Part shown: one piece after another, positions 18,320 to 31,258 of the stretch
How positions within the stretch are numbered: the stretch's first letter is position 1
Layout of the letters: each line of letters begins with the position of its first letter
Assembly (NCBI RefSeq): GCF_032598905.1
Contig: NZ_CP122458.1
Coordinates: 8,891,001-8,955,000, forward strand
Direction: 5' to 3'
DNA length: 64,000 nucleotides
DNA from: Streptomyces sp. 11x1
Lineage (GTDB): Bacteria > Actinomycetota > Actinomycetes > Streptomycetales > Streptomycetaceae
Made by a program: the position numbers and the translations under genes
The notes under the pieces: model-generated
Told to the model about the DNA's origin: nothing
What the model saw: the letters and a program-made list of their open reading frames with translations, nothing else
The model's database searches: none

Positions 18320-20110
18320 GTGGCAGCACCGAAGAAGGGCCGGAGCGCGAGCACCCAGAGCAAGCCTGGGCGCGCGCTGGCCCTCATCCTGATCGCCCTT
18401 GTGGCGCTCACCGGGGGAATGTTCGCCTCCGGACACACCACTCCGCGTCTCGGCATCGACCTCGCCGGTGGTACGAGCATCACACTGACGGCGGTCAACG
18501 AGCCCGGCCAGCCCAACGCGATCAACAAGACCAACATGGACACCGCGGTCGAGATCATGCACCGCCGCGTCAACGGTCTGGGCGTGTCCGAGGCGGAGGT
18601 CCAGACCCAGGGCAATGAGAACATCATTGTCAACATCCCCAAGGGCACGGATTCCCAAGAGGCCAGGGACCAGGTCGGCACCACCGCGAAGCTGTACTTC
18701 CGTCCCGTCCTCCAGAGCCAGGTCGGCACTGGTGCGACGGAGAACCCCACCGCCTCGCCGAGCACCAGCCCCAGTGGCAGCGGCTCGCCGAGCCCGTCGA
18801 GCTCCGACGGCAAGGACGAGGCCACCGAGCCCGGGGCCGGTGACTCCGCGAGCCCGTCGTCGAGCCCGTCGTCCTCCGCCACGTCGCAGGGCCGTGCGCT
18901 CACCGACGCGCTGAAGGCCGACCCCACGCCGTCCGGCAGCGGTTCCGCGTCCGCCAAGGCCTCCGACAGCGCCTCCCCGCCCGCGAGCCCGAGCGCCGAT
19001 GAGGAGACCCAGGCGATCCAGGCCAAGTTCGCCGCCCTCGACTGCAACGACCCGAAGCAGCGCGCCGAGGCCGGCAAGGGCAAGACCACCGACACCGTCG
19101 TGGCCTGCGGCCAGGACAACGGCAGCTGGAGCAAGTTCGTCCTCGGCCCGGTCGGGGTCGACGGCACCGAGGTCGAGAAGGCCCAGGCGCTGCTCGACAC
19201 GCAGAACGGCACCGGCTGGCAGGTCGTCATGGACTTCGACTCCAAGGGCGCCGACAAGTTCGCCGACATCACCGGCCAGCTGGCGACGCAGACCTCCCCG
19301 CAGAACGAGTTCGCGATCGTCCTCGACGACGAGGTCGTCTCCCACCCCTACGTGCAGGCGGCGGTCACCGGCGGCAAGGCCGAGATCTCCGGCAGCTTCA
19401 CGCAGGAGGAGGCCCAGAACCTCGCCAACATGCTGTCGTACGGCGCGCTCCCGCTGACCTTCAAGGAGTCCAGCGTCACCACCGTCAGCCCCGCGCTCGG
19501 CGGTGAGCAGCTGCAGGCAGGTCTGATCGCCGGTGCGATCGGCCTGGCTCTGGTCGTGATCTATCTGCTCGTCTACTACCGCGGTCTGTCGTTGATCGCG
19601 GTCGCCTCACTGCTGCTCTCCGCGGCTCTGACCTACCTGATCATGTCGCTGCTCGGCCCGGCCATCGGCTTCGCCCTGAACCTGCCGGCGGTCTGCGGTG
19701 CGATCGTCGCGATCGGTATCACGGCGGACTCGTTCATCGTGTACTTCGAACGCGTCCGGGACGAGATCCGCGAGGGCCGCACGCTGCGCCCTGCCGTCGA
19801 GCGGGCCTGGCCCCGTGCCCGGCGCACCATCCTGGTCTCCGACTTCGTGTCCTTCCTCGCCGCCGCGGTGCTCTTCGTCGTCACCGTCGGCAAGGTGCAG
19901 GGCTTCGCGTTCACACTCGGCCTGACGACCGTGCTCGACGTCGTGGTCGTCTTCCTCTTCACCAAGCCGCTGCTGACCCTGCTGGCCCGCACCAAGTTCT
20001 TCGCCAACGGCCACCGCTGGTCCGGCCTCGACCCGAAGCGTCTGGGTGCCCAGCCGCCGCTGCGCCGCACCCGCCGTCCCGCCGTCCCCGCCGACCCGAA
20101 GGAGGCCTGA
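18320..20110 (+). CDS. secD: Protein translocase subunit SecD
   Basis: RND-type membrane protein that uses proton-motive force to help complete export through SecYEG. In the 596 residues, one helix at about 19-37 is followed by the large external P1 region, then five helices from about 393 to 560, with the conserved D-x-x-I/V-F-E-type segment TADSFIVYFERVRDEIREG. The P1 region is interrupted by a Ser/Pro/Gly/Ala-rich low-complexity insertion at about 136-230. Two cysteines (242, 263) just after it could form an external disulfide. GTG start with GGGAG upstream. The stop is followed by secF with an SD inside the secD end. Confidence 0.96.
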   Translation: MAAPKKGRSASTQSKPGRALALILIALVALTGGMFASGHTTPRLGIDLAGGTSITLTAVNEPGQPNAINKTNMDTAVEIMHRRVNGLGVSEAEVQTQGNENIIVNIPKGTDSQEARDQVGTTAKLYFRPVLQSQVGTGATENPTASPSTSPSGSGSPSPSSSDGKDEATEPGAGDSASPSSSPSSSATSQGRALTDALKADPTPSGSGSASAKASDSASPPASPSADEETQAIQAKFAALDCNDPKQRAEAGKGKTTDTVVACGQDNGSWSKFVLGPVGVDGTEVEKAQALLDTQNGTGWQVVMDFDSKGADKFADITGQLATQTSPQNEFAIVLDDEVVSHPYVQAAVTGGKAEISGSFTQEEAQNLANMLSYGALPLTFKESSVTTVSPALGGEQLQAGLIAGAIGLALVVIYLLVYYRGLSLIAVASLLLSAALTYLIMSLLGPAIGFALNLPAVCGAIVAIGITADSFIVYFERVRDEIREGRTLRPAVERAWPRARRTILVSDFVSFLAAAVLFVVTVGKVQGFAFTLGLTTVLDVVVVFLFTKPLLTLLARTKFFANGHRWSGLDPKRLGAQPPLRRTRRPAVPADPKEA

Positions 20111-20111
20111 G

Positions 20112-21206
20112 ATGTCGAAGCTCGGTGACCTCGGAGCCCGACTCCACCGTGGCGAGGTCGGTTATGACTTCGTCGGCAACCGCAAGCTCTGGTACGGCCT
20201 CTCCATCCTGATCACCATCACGGCCATCGTCGGGCTCGCGGTCCGTGGCCTGAACATGGGTATCGAGTTCCAGGGCGGCGCCGTCTTCACGACGCCGAAG
20301 ACGAGCGTCTCGGTCGCCCAGGCGGAGGAATACGCCACAGAGGCCTCCGGCCACCAGGCGATCGTCCAGAAGCTCGGCAACGACACCCTGCGCATCCAGA
20401 TCTCCGGTGTGGACACCAGCAAGTCCGACGAGATCAAGGAAACGCTCGCCGACGACCTCAAGATGGACGCGGAGAAGATCAACGCCGATCTGGTCGGTCC
20501 CAGCTGGGGTGACCAGATCGCCAACAAGGCATGGCAGGGTCTCGGGATCTTCATGGTCCTCGTGGTGATCTACCTGGCGATCGCGTTCGAGTGGCGCATG
20601 GCCATCGCCGCGTTCGTCGCCCTGGTCCACGACATCACGATCACGGTCGGCATCTACGCCCTCGTCGGCTTCGAGGTGACGCCGGGCACGGTGATCGGTC
20701 TGCTGACCATTCTCGGTTATTCGCTCTACGACACAGTCGTCGTCTTCGACAGCCTCAAGGAGCAGACGAAGGACATCACCAAGCAGAACCGCTGGACGTA
20801 CGCCGAGATCGCCAACCGCTCGATCAACAGCACCCTGGTGCGGTCGATCAACACCACGGTGGTGGCGCTGCTCCCGGTCGCCGGCCTTCTCTTCATCGGT
20901 GGCGGTGTCCTCGGCGCGGGCATGCTCAACGACATCTCGCTGTCGCTGTTCGTCGGCCTCGCGGCCGGTGCGTACTCGTCGATCTTCATCGCCACGCCGC
21001 TCGTCGCCGACCTCAAGGAGCGCGAGCCGCAGCTGAAGGCCCTCAAGAAGCGCGTCCTCGCCAAGCGGGCCCAGGCCGAGCACGACGCGAAGACGGCGGC
21101 CGACGGTCCCTACGACGACGAGCCGGCGGACGCGACCCCCGCGGTGGTCGGCCCGCGTGCCCAGTCCGGGAGCCGCAGTCGGGGCCGGGGCGGGAAGCGG
21201 CGATGA
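20112..21206 (+). CDS. secF: Protein translocase subunit SecF
   Basis: Partner of SecD in the SecDF export complex. The 364-residue protein has six predicted membrane helices: one at about 27-45, an external domain, then five from about 140 to 310, with the family segments GIEFQGGAVF and GYSLYDTVVVFDSLKE. The C-terminus is a charged cytoplasmic tail ending in Arg/Gly/Ser. GGAGG at 20101-20105 overlaps the last secD codons and lies 6 bases before the ATG. The stop overlaps the apt ATG. Confidence 0.96.
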   Translation: MSKLGDLGARLHRGEVGYDFVGNRKLWYGLSILITITAIVGLAVRGLNMGIEFQGGAVFTTPKTSVSVAQAEEYATEASGHQAIVQKLGNDTLRIQISGVDTSKSDEIKETLADDLKMDAEKINADLVGPSWGDQIANKAWQGLGIFMVLVVIYLAIAFEWRMAIAAFVALVHDITITVGIYALVGFEVTPGTVIGLLTILGYSLYDTVVVFDSLKEQTKDITKQNRWTYAEIANRSINSTLVRSINTTVVALLPVAGLLFIGGGVLGAGMLNDISLSLFVGLAAGAYSSIFIATPLVADLKEREPQLKALKKRVLAKRAQAEHDAKTAADGPYDDEPADATPAVVGPRAQSGSRSRGRGGKRR

Positions 21207-21742
21207 CCGACATCAAGGAGCTGCTGCTCAGCCGTATCCGTGACGTCGCGGACTACCCGGAGCCGGGCGTGATGTTCAAGGACATCACCCCGCTGCTGGC
21301 GGACCCGGCGGCGTTCACCGCGCTGACGGACGCGCTGGCCGAGCTGACCGTGCGGCACGGCGCCACGAAGATCGTCGGTCTGGAGGCCCGGGGCTTCATC
21401 CTGGGCGCCCCGGCCGCCGTCCGCGCCGGCGTCGGCTTCATCCCCGTACGCAAGGCGGGCAAGCTCCCCGGGGCCACGCTCGGCCAGGCCTACGACCTGG
21501 AGTACGGCTCCGCCGAGATCGAGGTGCACGCCGAGGACCTGACCGCGGGCGACCGCGTCATGGTCATAGACGACGTCCTCGCCACCGGCGGCACCGCCGA
21601 GGCCTCCCTCCAGCTGATCCGCCGCGCGGGCGCCCAGGTCGCCGGCGTCGCGGTCCTGATGGAGCTGTCGTTCCTCCCGGGCCGACAGCGCCTGGAGACG
21701 GCTCTGGCCGGGGCCCCGCTGGAGGCCCTGATCACCGTCTGA
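21203..21742 (+). CDS. apt: Adenine phosphoribosyltransferase
   Basis: Salvages adenine to AMP using PRPP in the cytoplasm. The 179-residue protein has the PRPP loop VMVIDDVLATGGTAEA and the N-terminal base-binding part (DYPEPGVMFKDITPLL). The start overlaps secF (ATGA), so translation is coupled with the export genes, a conserved Streptomyces arrangement just upstream of relA. A strong terminator-like hairpin follows. Confidence 0.95.
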   Translation: MTDIKELLLSRIRDVADYPEPGVMFKDITPLLADPAAFTALTDALAELTVRHGATKIVGLEARGFILGAPAAVRAGVGFIPVRKAGKLPGATLGQAYDLEYGSAEIEVHAEDLTAGDRVMVIDDVLATGGTAEASLQLIRRAGAQVAGVAVLMELSFLPGRQRLETALAGAPLEALITV

Positions 21743-21762
21743 ACCCAACGGACAGCCATGCG

Positions 21763-21798
21763 GCGGGCGCCCCGGGATCTCTTTCCCGGGGCGCCCGC
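21763..21798 (+). terminator. Terminator-like hairpin after apt
   Basis: Perfect 14-base arms at 21763-21776 and 21785-21798 with the loop ATCTCTTT, 21 bases after the apt stop. It isolates relA, which then needs its own promoter in 21800-22020. Confidence 0.7.
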
Positions 21799-22031
21799 CG
21801 CGTCGTGTGCCCCGCAGGACGCGCGCCCCGGGGCGCGAGCAACCACACTCCACCGGCACCGGACCCCTCACCGCACACCCCCACGTCGGCCCTCGGAATC
21901 CGCCGCGCGCCCCCGTGTTGCATGGGTAGACCGCCCTCAATGTGGCCTGAAGGCGATCCTGAGGCGGGGGATCGCTACCATGGGTGCTCCGGAGCCTGAC
22001 CGGGGACCCGGATCGCGCACGAGGAGCCCTC

Positions 22032-24593
<2,562 letters not shown>

Positions 24594-24598
24594 GCACG

Positions 24599-24653
24599 AC
24601 ACATGTGAGAGGGGCTCCCGAACGGTTCGTTCGGGAGCCCCTCTCACATGTGC
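24599..24653. terminator. Very long bidirectional hairpin between relA and the DUF349 gene
   Basis: Perfect arms at 24600-24623 and 24629-24652 give a 24-bp stem closed by the five-base loop GGTTC. It lies 6 bases after the relA stop and 9 bases from the end of the convergent DUF349 gene, so it probably stops transcripts from both sides. Confidence 0.8.
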
Positions 24654-24661
24654 CTTCGACG

Positions 24662-25891
24662 TCAGCCGCCGAACTCCTGCAGACCCTTCAGGGCCTGGTC
24701 CAGCAGCGCCTGGCGGCCGTCGAGCTCACGCTGGAGCTTGTCGGCCTTGGCGTTGTTGCCCTGGGCGCGGGCGGCCTCGATCTGCGTCTTCAGCTTGTCG
24801 ACGGCGGCCTGCAGCTGGCCCGTGAGACCGGCCGCGCGGGCGCGGGCCTCCGGGTTGGTGCGGCGCCACTCCGCCTCCTCGGCCTCCTGGATCGCCCGCT
24901 CGACCGCGTGCATCCGCCCCTCGACCTTCGGACGGGCGTCACGCGGCACGTGGCCGATGGCCTCCCACCGCTCGTTGATCGAGCGGAAGGCGGCACGGGC
25001 GGCCTTCAGATCCGTCACCGGCAGGATCTTCTCCGCCTCTCCGGCCAGCTCCTCCTTGAGCTTGAGGTTCTCCGACTGCTCCGCGTCACGCTCGGCGAAC
25101 ACCGAGCTGCGGGCGGCGAAGAAGACGTCCTGGGCGCCGCGGAAGCGGTTCCACAGGTCGTCCTCGTGCTCGCGCTGGGCGCGGCCGGCGGCCTTCCAGT
25201 CGGCCATCAGCTCGCGGTAGCGCGCGGCCGTCGGACCCCAGTCCGTCGAGTTCGACAGCGCCTCGGCCTCCGCGACCAACTTCTCCTTGGTCTTGCGGGC
25301 GTCCTCGCGCTGCGCGTCGAGCTGCGCGAAGTGGGCCTTGCGACGCTTGGAGAACGCCGAGCGGGCGTGCGAGAAGCGGTGCCACAGCTCGTCGTCGGAC
25401 TTGCGGTCCAGACGCGGCAGACCCTTCCAGGTGTCCACCAGCGCCCGCAGCCGATCACCGGCGGCCCGCCACTGATCGGACTGCGCCAGCTCCTCCGCCT
25501 CGGTGACCAACGCCTCCTTGGCGTGCCGGGCCTCGTCGGACTGCTTGGCCCGCTGCTGCTTGCGCTCCTCGCGGCGGGCCTCGACGGTCTCGACGAGCTT
25601 GTCCAGCCGCACCTTGAGCGCGTCCAGGTCACCGACCGCGTGGTGCGCGTCGACCTGCTCGCGAATGTGGTCGATCGCGGCCTGGGCGTCCTTCGCCGAC
25701 AGGTCGGTGGTCTTGACGCGCTTCTCGAGGAGGCCGATCTCGACAACCAGGCCTTCGTACTTGCGCTCGAAATAGGCCAGCGCCTCCTCGGGGGAGCCTG
25801 CCTGCCAGGAACCGACGACCTGCTCGCCGTCGGCCGTACGCACGTACACGGTCCCCGTCTCGTCGACGCGGCCCCACGGGTCGCTGCTCAC
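24662..25891 (-). CDS. DUF349 repeat protein
   Basis: A 409-residue, highly charged, almost wholly helical protein with several repeats of the DUF349 type. The repeat pattern has conserved Trp and Arg residues, e.g. LWHRFSHARSAF, LWNRFRGAQDVFFAAR and AFRSINERWEAIGHVPRD. No membrane or signal segment. The GTG at 25891 has AGGAGG 4 bases upstream. Other bacterial DUF349 proteins have been linked to RNA or translation, but I cannot assign a reaction here. Transcribed toward relA. Confidence 0.88.
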   Translation of the reverse strand: MSSDPWGRVDETGTVYVRTADGEQVVGSWQAGSPEEALAYFERKYEGLVVEIGLLEKRVKTTDLSAKDAQAAIDHIREQVDAHHAVGDLDALKVRLDKLVETVEARREERKQQRAKQSDEARHAKEALVTEAEELAQSDQWRAAGDRLRALVDTWKGLPRLDRKSDDELWHRFSHARSAFSKRRKAHFAQLDAQREDARKTKEKLVAEAEALSNSTDWGPTAARYRELMADWKAAGRAQREHEDDLWNRFRGAQDVFFAARSSVFAERDAEQSENLKLKEELAGEAEKILPVTDLKAARAAFRSINERWEAIGHVPRDARPKVEGRMHAVERAIQEAEEAEWRRTNPEARARAAGLTGQLQAAVDKLKTQIEAARAQGNNAKADKLQRELDGRQALLDQALKGLQEFGG

Positions 25892-26027
25892 AGCGCCTCC
25901 TCCACATGATGCCTGCGAGGGGCCTGAAGCTCCCCCGGGCATCGTCCACAGTTTCGTCACGGCCAACATAGGCGACCGGCGGGTTGCCTGTCCGCATCCC
26001 GCGCGACCGAAATTTCACTGGTGGCGG

Positions 26028-26873
26028 TCAGGATTTCTTGACAGTCGCCTTGTTGATGACCACGGTCGCGTTGGGTGCCGTGTTGCCGGTCTGGGGGTCC
26101 GCGGGCTGGGCACCCGCGTCGGCGATCTTCTTCAGGACCTTCATGCCGTCCTTGGAGACGGTGCCGAACGGTGTGTAGTTGGCCGGCAGCGGACTGTCCT
26201 GGGTCACCAGGAAGAACTGGCTGCCGCCGCTGTTCTTGCCCTCGCCCGTCTGCGCGTTGAACTGGTTCGCCATCGCGACCGTGCCCGCCGGGTACACATC
26301 GCCCTTCAGACGCGAGTCCTTGAGGTTCTCGTCCGGGATCGTGTAGCCGGGACCGCCCATACCGGTGCCCTGCGGGTCACCGCACTGCAGGACGTAGATG
26401 CCCTCGGTGGTGAGACGGTGGCACTTGGTGTGGTCCAAGTACCCCTTGTTCACCAGGAAGTCGAAGGAGTTGACGGTGCGCGGGGCCTTCGCCGCGTCCA
26501 TCGTTATGGGGATGGCACCACAGGTCGTCTGCAGATCCATCGTGTACTTCGCGGTCTTGTCGATCGTGAGCGCGGGTTCCTTCTTGAAGGTGAGTTCCTT
26601 CACCTTGCCCTCGGCCGGCTTCTCGCACGGGTCCGGCGCCTTGCTGGGTGACGGGCTCGCGCTCGCGTCCGCGCTCACGTTGTCCTTCTTGTCGTCGCCC
26701 TTGAGCACGTCGGTCGTGTAGAGCGCCACACTGCCCACCAGGATCACACCGAGCACCGAAGCGATCGCCGCGTTACGGACTCGTGCCCTGCGCCGCGCGG
26801 ACGTCCGCCGCTGCTGCTGCCGCAAGAACTTCTCCCGGGCGAGCTGACGCCGCCGCTGATCCTGGCTGACCAC
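26028..26873 (-). CDS. Membrane-anchored cyclophilin-type peptidyl-prolyl isomerase
   Basis: A 281-residue protein. Residues 1-33 are Arg-rich and cytoplasmic, 34-53 form a membrane anchor, a Ser/Asp/Pro linker follows, and the cyclophilin domain (about 105-281) is extracytoplasmic. Family segments are CHRLTTEGIYVLQCGDPQGTG and SGGSQFFLVTQD. Two extra cysteines near 82 and 117 may form a disulfide outside the cell. It probably helps fold exported proteins. The usual cyclosporin-contacting Trp is not evident. GTG start with GGAGAG about 7 bases upstream; divergent from the MBL gene. Confidence 0.9.
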   Translation of the reverse strand: MVSQDQRRRQLAREKFLRQQQRRTSARRRARVRNAAIASVLGVILVGSVALYTTDVLKGDDKKDNVSADASASPSPSKAPDPCEKPAEGKVKELTFKKEPALTIDKTAKYTMDLQTTCGAIPITMDAAKAPRTVNSFDFLVNKGYLDHTKCHRLTTEGIYVLQCGDPQGTGMGGPGYTIPDENLKDSRLKGDVYPAGTVAMANQFNAQTGEGKNSGGSQFFLVTQDSPLPANYTPFGTVSKDGMKVLKKIADAGAQPADPQTGNTAPNATVVINKATVKKS

Positions 26874-27040
26874 GGGGTTCTCTCCTCATGCGTCTCGTAC
26901 GTCGACGGGTGCGTCGCGCGTCCGTTGAGTGGACTGATTGCGTGTGACCCGTACCGTATATGGGTTCGCTGAGGAAACGGCAGCGCCGGTAGGCTCTGAT
27001 CCACAGCAACCCACCCTCGTACGCCACAAGAAGGACGATC

Positions 27041-27760
27041 GTGCTCATTGCCGGGTTCCCCGCCGGGGCCTGGGGGACCAACTGTTATCTGGTCGCCCCC
27101 GCCGCCGGGGAGGAGTGCGTGATCATCGACCCGGGCCACCAGGCCACCCAGGGAGTCGAGGAGACGCTGAAGAAGCATCGGCTCAAGCCCGTCGCGGTCG
27201 TCCTCACCCACGGCCACCTCGACCATGTGGCCTCGGTCGTCCCGGTGTGCGGCGCGCACGACGTACCGGCGTGGATCCACCCCGAGGACCGGTACATGAT
27301 GAGCGACCCGGAGAAGGCGCTCGGCCGGTCCATCGGCATGCCGCTCATGGGCGAGCTGACCGTGGGGGAGCCGGACGACGTCAAGGAGTTGACCGACGGC
27401 GCCAAGCTGGAGCTGGCCGGTCTGGAGCTGTCCGTCGCGCACGCGCCCGGCCATACCAAGGGGTCGGTGACCTTCCGGATGCCCGAGAACACGGAGATCC
27501 CCTCCGTGTTCTTCTCCGGGGATCTGCTGTTCGCCGGCTCCATCGGACGCACCGACCTGCCCGGCGGTGACATGGCCGAGATGCTCGACTCGCTGGCCCG
27601 CGTGTGCCTGCCGCTCGACGACTCGACCGTGGTGCTGTCCGGCCACGGCCCCCAGACGACCATCGGCCAGGAGCGCGCCACCAACCCGTATCTGCGGCAG
27701 GTGGCGGACGCCGGCGGCCAGGGAGCGGGTCCGACGACCCCTCCCCGACGAGGAATGTGA
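27041..27760 (+). CDS. Metallo-beta-lactamase-fold hydrolase (glyoxalase II-like)
   Basis: A 239-residue MBL-fold protein with the metal motif H57-x-H59-x-D61-H62 (LTHGHLDHV), a later His in APGHTKGSV, the Asp of [14 protein letters not shown] and the final GHGP loop. This pattern matches small hydroxyacylglutathione-hydrolase-like proteins; in a mycothiol-using actinomycete the substrate would not be glutathione, so the real one is unknown. The gene lies 13 bases before hisS, a conserved actinobacterial pair. GTG start with AAGGAC upstream. Confidence 0.88.
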   Translation: MLIAGFPAGAWGTNCYLVAPAAGEECVIIDPGHQATQGVEETLKKHRLKPVAVVLTHGHLDHVASVVPVCGAHDVPAWIHPEDRYMMSDPEKALGRSIGMPLMGELTVGEPDDVKELTDGAKLELAGLELSVAHAPGHTKGSVTFRMPENTEIPSVFFSGDLLFAGSIGRTDLPGGDMAEMLDSLARVCLPLDDSTVVLSGHGPQTTIGQERATNPYLRQVADAGGQGAGPTTPPRRGM

Positions 27761-27773
27761 CGAGAGGCCTTCC

Positions 27774-29036
27774 GTGAGCACCTTTCAGGCCCCCAAGGGC
27801 ACGTACGACCTGCTGCCCCCGGACAGCGCCAAGTACCTGGCCGTCCGCGAGGCCATCGCCGCGCCGCTGCGCGACTCCGGCTACGGGTACATCGAGACGC
27901 CCGGCTTCGAGAGCGTCGAACTGTTCGCGCGCGGTGTGGGTGAGTCCACCGACATCGTGACCAAGGAGATGTACGCCTTCGAGACCAAGGGCGGTGACAG
28001 GCTCGCCCTGCGGCCCGAGGGCACCGCCTCCGTGCTGCGCGCCGCACTGGAGGCCAACCTCCACAAGGTCGGCAACCTCCCGGTCAAGCTCTGGTACTCC
28101 GGCTCGTACTACCGCTACGAGCGCCCCCAGAAGGGCCGCTACCGCCACTTCTCCCAGGTGGGCGCCGAGGCGATCGGCGCCGAGGACCCGGCCCTGGACG
28201 CCGAGTTGATCATCCTGGCGGACCAGGCGTACCGCTCGCTGGGCCTCAGGAACTTCCGCATCCTGCTCAACAGCCTGGGCGACAAGGAGTGCCGTCCCGT
28301 CTACCGGGCGGCGCTGCAGGAGTTCCTGCGCGGCCTCGATCTCGACGAGGACACGCTCCGCCGCGCGGAGATCAACCCGCTGCGGGTCCTCGACGACAAG
28401 CGCGAGTCGGTCCAGAAGCAGCTCGGGGACGCCCCCCTGCTGCGCGACTACCTCTGCGACGCCTGCAAGGCGTACCACGAGGAGGTGCGCGAGCTGATCA
28501 CGGCGGCGGGCGTCGCCTTCGAGGACGACCTCAAGCTGGTGCGCGGCCTCGACTACTACACCCGGACCACCTTCGAGTTCGTCCACGACGGTCTGGGCTC
28601 GCAGTCCGCGGTGGGCGGCGGCGGCCGCTACGACGGCCTCTCCGAGATGATCGGCGGCCCCGCGCTGCCCTCGGTCGGCTGGGCGCTCGGCGTCGACCGG
28701 ACCGTCCTCGCCCTGGAGGCGGAGGGCGTCGAGCTCGAACTCCCCGCCGCCACCAGCGTGTTCGCCGTCCCGCTCGGCGACGCGGCCCGCCGGCTGCTGT
28801 TCAGCAAGGTCACCGAATTGCGCAAGGTGGGCATCGCGGCCGACTTCGCCTACGGCGGCAAGGGCCTGAAGGGCGCGATGAAGAACGCCAACCGCAGCGG
28901 CGCGCGCTACACGGTCGTGGCCGGCGAACGCGACCTCGCCGAGGGCGTCGTCCAGCTCAAGGACATGGAGTCCGGGGAGCAGGTCTCCGTCGGCGTGAAC
29001 GAGATCGTGGCCGAGCTGGAGGCCCGACTGGGCTGA
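27774..29036 (+). CDS. hisS: Histidyl-tRNA synthetase
   Basis: Charges tRNA-His. The 420-residue class II enzyme shows motif 2 ([16 protein letters not shown]), the two histidine-binding loops ([23 protein letters not shown]) and motif 3 ([16 protein letters not shown]). The C-terminal anticodon domain follows. GTG start with GAGAGG 5 bases upstream (27762-27767). Short spacing from the MBL gene suggests co-transcription. Confidence 0.97.
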   Translation: MSTFQAPKGTYDLLPPDSAKYLAVREAIAAPLRDSGYGYIETPGFESVELFARGVGESTDIVTKEMYAFETKGGDRLALRPEGTASVLRAALEANLHKVGNLPVKLWYSGSYYRYERPQKGRYRHFSQVGAEAIGAEDPALDAELIILADQAYRSLGLRNFRILLNSLGDKECRPVYRAALQEFLRGLDLDEDTLRRAEINPLRVLDDKRESVQKQLGDAPLLRDYLCDACKAYHEEVRELITAAGVAFEDDLKLVRGLDYYTRTTFEFVHDGLGSQSAVGGGGRYDGLSEMIGGPALPSVGWALGVDRTVLALEAEGVELELPAATSVFAVPLGDAARRLLFSKVTELRKVGIAADFAYGGKGLKGAMKNANRSGARYTVVAGERDLAEGVVQLKDMESGEQVSVGVNEIVAELEARLG

Positions 29037-29048
29037 GTTCGAACCGTT

Positions 29049-29088
29049 GTCGCCCTCGTCGCCCTTTACGGGGGCGGGGGCGACTTTT
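29049..29088 (+). terminator. Rho-independent terminator after hisS
   Basis: Arms GTCGCCC (29049-29055) and GGGCGAC (29078-29084) continue inward as CGCCC/GGGCG with small internal loops, and a TTTT run follows at 29085-29088. It starts 12 bases after the stop. Confidence 0.65.
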
Positions 29089-29182
29089 ACGTCCAGCGAA
29101 CGCTGCGCGCGCGAGGGTGTACGGCACAATGACCGTGCCCCAGCGGCCCCTTCGACGCTATGGAATCGACGGAATCGACGTG

Positions 29183-29821
29183 ATGAGCAGGACGACAGTC
29201 AGGGACGTCTCGACCACCGACCGGGAACGCACCGAGGCCCCGCGCACGGTGGGTGGAAGCCGGGCCTTCGCGGTCCTGCTGCTGATCACCGGCGCGGCCG
29301 GGCTGCTCGCCTCCTGGGTCATCACGCTCGACAAGTTCAAGCTGCTGGAGGACCCGAACTTCACCCCCGGGTGCAGCCTCAACCCGGTCGTCTCCTGCGG
29401 CAACATCATGAAGAGCGACCAGGCGTCCGTCTTCGGGTTCCCCAACCCGATGCTCGGGCTCGTCGCCTACGGCATGGTCATCTGCGTCGGCGTGAGCCTG
29501 CTCGCCCGTGCCACCTACCCACGCTGGTACTGGCTGACCTTCAACGCGGGCACCGCCTTCGGCGTCGGCTTCGTGACCTGGCTGCAGTACCAGTCGCTGT
29601 ACAACATCAACTCGCTCTGCCTGTGGTGCTGCCTCGCCTGGGTCGCCACCATCCTGATGTTCTGGTACGTCACGTCCTCCAACATCCGCAACGGGTTCCT
29701 GCCCGCCCCCGGCTGGCTGAAGGGCTTCTTCGCCGAGTTCACCTGGGTCCTGCCCGTGATGCACATCGGCATCATCGGCATGCTGATCCTGACCCGCTGG
29801 TGGGACTTCTGGACCAGCTGA
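29183..29821 (+). CDS. Vitamin K epoxide reductase (VKOR) family membrane protein
   Basis: A 212-residue four- or five-helix membrane protein, probably coupling quinone reduction to disulfide formation outside the cell, a DsbB-like role in actinobacteria. The loop cysteines C64 and C72 (CSLNPVVSC) and the active-site pair C146-L-W-C149 are all present, with a further C150. Helices lie at about 27-48, 88-108, 116-135, 147-162 and 187-206. No thioredoxin-fold DsbA partner is adjacent. The start is uncertain: ATG 29183 gives a normal length, but ATG 29129 in the same frame adds 18 residues. Confidence 0.88.
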   Translation: MSRTTVRDVSTTDRERTEAPRTVGGSRAFAVLLLITGAAGLLASWVITLDKFKLLEDPNFTPGCSLNPVVSCGNIMKSDQASVFGFPNPMLGLVAYGMVICVGVSLLARATYPRWYWLTFNAGTAFGVGFVTWLQYQSLYNINSLCLWCCLAWVATILMFWYVTSSNIRNGFLPAPGWLKGFFAEFTWVLPVMHIGIIGMLILTRWWDFWTS

Positions 29822-29902
29822 CGGCGGCTCCTCCCGGGGGCGGCCGCCGGGTCCGACGCCGGGCCGGCCGGACTGTCGGTGGCGTGACATAGGGTTTTCC
29901 GT

Positions 29903-31258
29903 GTGGAGCCCGATCTGTTCACCGCCGCCGCAGAAGAACGCCAGGAGAAGGACCCGGCCGCCAGCCCCCTGGCCGTACGGATGCGCCCGCGCACCCTGGA
30001 CGAGGTCGTGGGCCAGCAGCACCTGCTGAAGCCCGGCTCGCCGCTGCGCAGACTGGTCGGCGAGTCCGGCGGCGGCCCCGCCGGCCCCTCCTCGGTGATC
30101 CTCTGGGGCCCGCCCGGCACCGGCAAGACGACCCTGGCGTACGTCGTCTCCAAGGCCACCAACAAGCGGTTCGTGGAGCTCTCCGCGATCACCGCCGGAG
30201 TCAAGGAGGTCCGCGCGGTGATCGAGGGCGCCCGTCGCGCCACCGGCGGCTTCGGCAAGGAGACCGTCCTCTTCCTCGACGAGATCCACCGCTTCAGCAA
30301 GGCCCAGCAGGATTCCCTCCTCCCGGCCGTCGAGAACCGCTGGGTCACCCTGATCGCGGCGACCACGGAGAACCCGTACTTCTCGGTGATCTCCCCGCTG
30401 CTGTCCCGCTCCCTGCTCCTCACCCTCGAACCGCTCACCGACGACGACCTGCGCGGCCTGCTCCAGCGCGCCCTCACCGACGAGCGCGGCCTGAAAGGCG
30501 CCGTCACCCTCCCCGAGGACACCGAGGCGCACCTCCTGCGGATCGCCGGCGGCGACGCCCGCCGTGCCCTGACCGCCCTGGAGGCCGCGGCCGGCGCGGC
30601 TCTCGACAAGGGGGAGGGGGAGATCGGTCTCCAGACGCTGGAGGAGACCGTCGACCGCGCCGCCGTGAAGTACGACCGCGACGGCGACCAGCACTACGAC
30701 GTGGCCAGCGCCCTGATCAAGTCCATCCGCGGTTCCGACGTGGACGCCGCGCTGCACTACCTGGCGCGGATGATCGAGGCCGGTGAGGACCCCCGGTTCA
30801 TCGCCCGACGCCTGATGATCTCCGCCAGCGAGGACATCGGCCTGGCCGATCCGAACGCGTTGCCCATAGCCGTCGCCGCCGCCCAGGCCGTCGCCATGAT
30901 CGGCTTCCCCGAGGCGGCGCTCACCCTCAGCCACGCCACCATCGCCCTCGCCCTGGCCCCGAAGTCGAACGCGGCGACGACCGCCATCGGCGCGGCCATG
31001 GAGGACGTGAGGAAGGGCCTGGCCGGTCCCGTGCCCCCGCATCTGCGGGACGGGCACTACAAGGGCGCGGCCAAGCTCGGCCACGCCCAGGGGTATGTGT
31101 ACCCGCACGACCTGCCCGAGGGCATCGCCGCCCAGCAGTACGCACCGGACGCCATCAAGGAGCGGGAGTACTACACCCCGACCCGGCACGGCGCCGAGGC
31201 CCGGTACGCCGACGCGGTGGAGTGGACCAGGAAGAACCTCGGTCGGAAGCAGTCCTGA
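29903..31258 (+). CDS. rarA: Replication-associated recombination protein A (MgsA/WRNIP1 type)
   Basis: AAA+ ATPase acting at stalled replication forks. The 451-residue product has Walker [11 protein letters not shown], Walker B FLDEIHRF, sensor 1 in AATTENPYF, and the C-terminal tetramerisation domain ([20 protein letters not shown] region; [13 protein letters not shown]). Starts with GTG at 29903, 81 bases after the VKOR gene. Confidence 0.95.
   Translation: MEPDLFTAAAEERQEKDPAASPLAVRMRPRTLDEVVGQQHLLKPGSPLRRLVGESGGGPAGPSSVILWGPPGTGKTTLAYVVSKATNKRFVELSAITAGVKEVRAVIEGARRATGGFGKETVLFLDEIHRFSKAQQDSLLPAVENRWVTLIAATTENPYFSVISPLLSRSLLLTLEPLTDDDLRGLLQRALTDERGLKGAVTLPEDTEAHLLRIAGGDARRALTALEAAAGAALDKGEGEIGLQTLEETVDRAAVKYDRDGDQHYDVASALIKSIRGSDVDAALHYLARMIEAGEDPRFIARRLMISASEDIGLADPNALPIAVAAAQAVAMIGFPEAALTLSHATIALALAPKSNAATTAIGAAMEDVRKGLAGPVPPHLRDGHYKGAAKLGHAQGYVYPHDLPEGIAAQQYAPDAIKEREYYTPTRHGAEARYADAVEWTRKNLGRKQS

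Noticed and set aside
21800..22031. Definite relA promoter
   Set aside because: Several TANNNT-like hexamers (such as TAGACC near 21926 and TACCAT at 21976-21981) occur but none has a convincing -35 partner at proper spacing.
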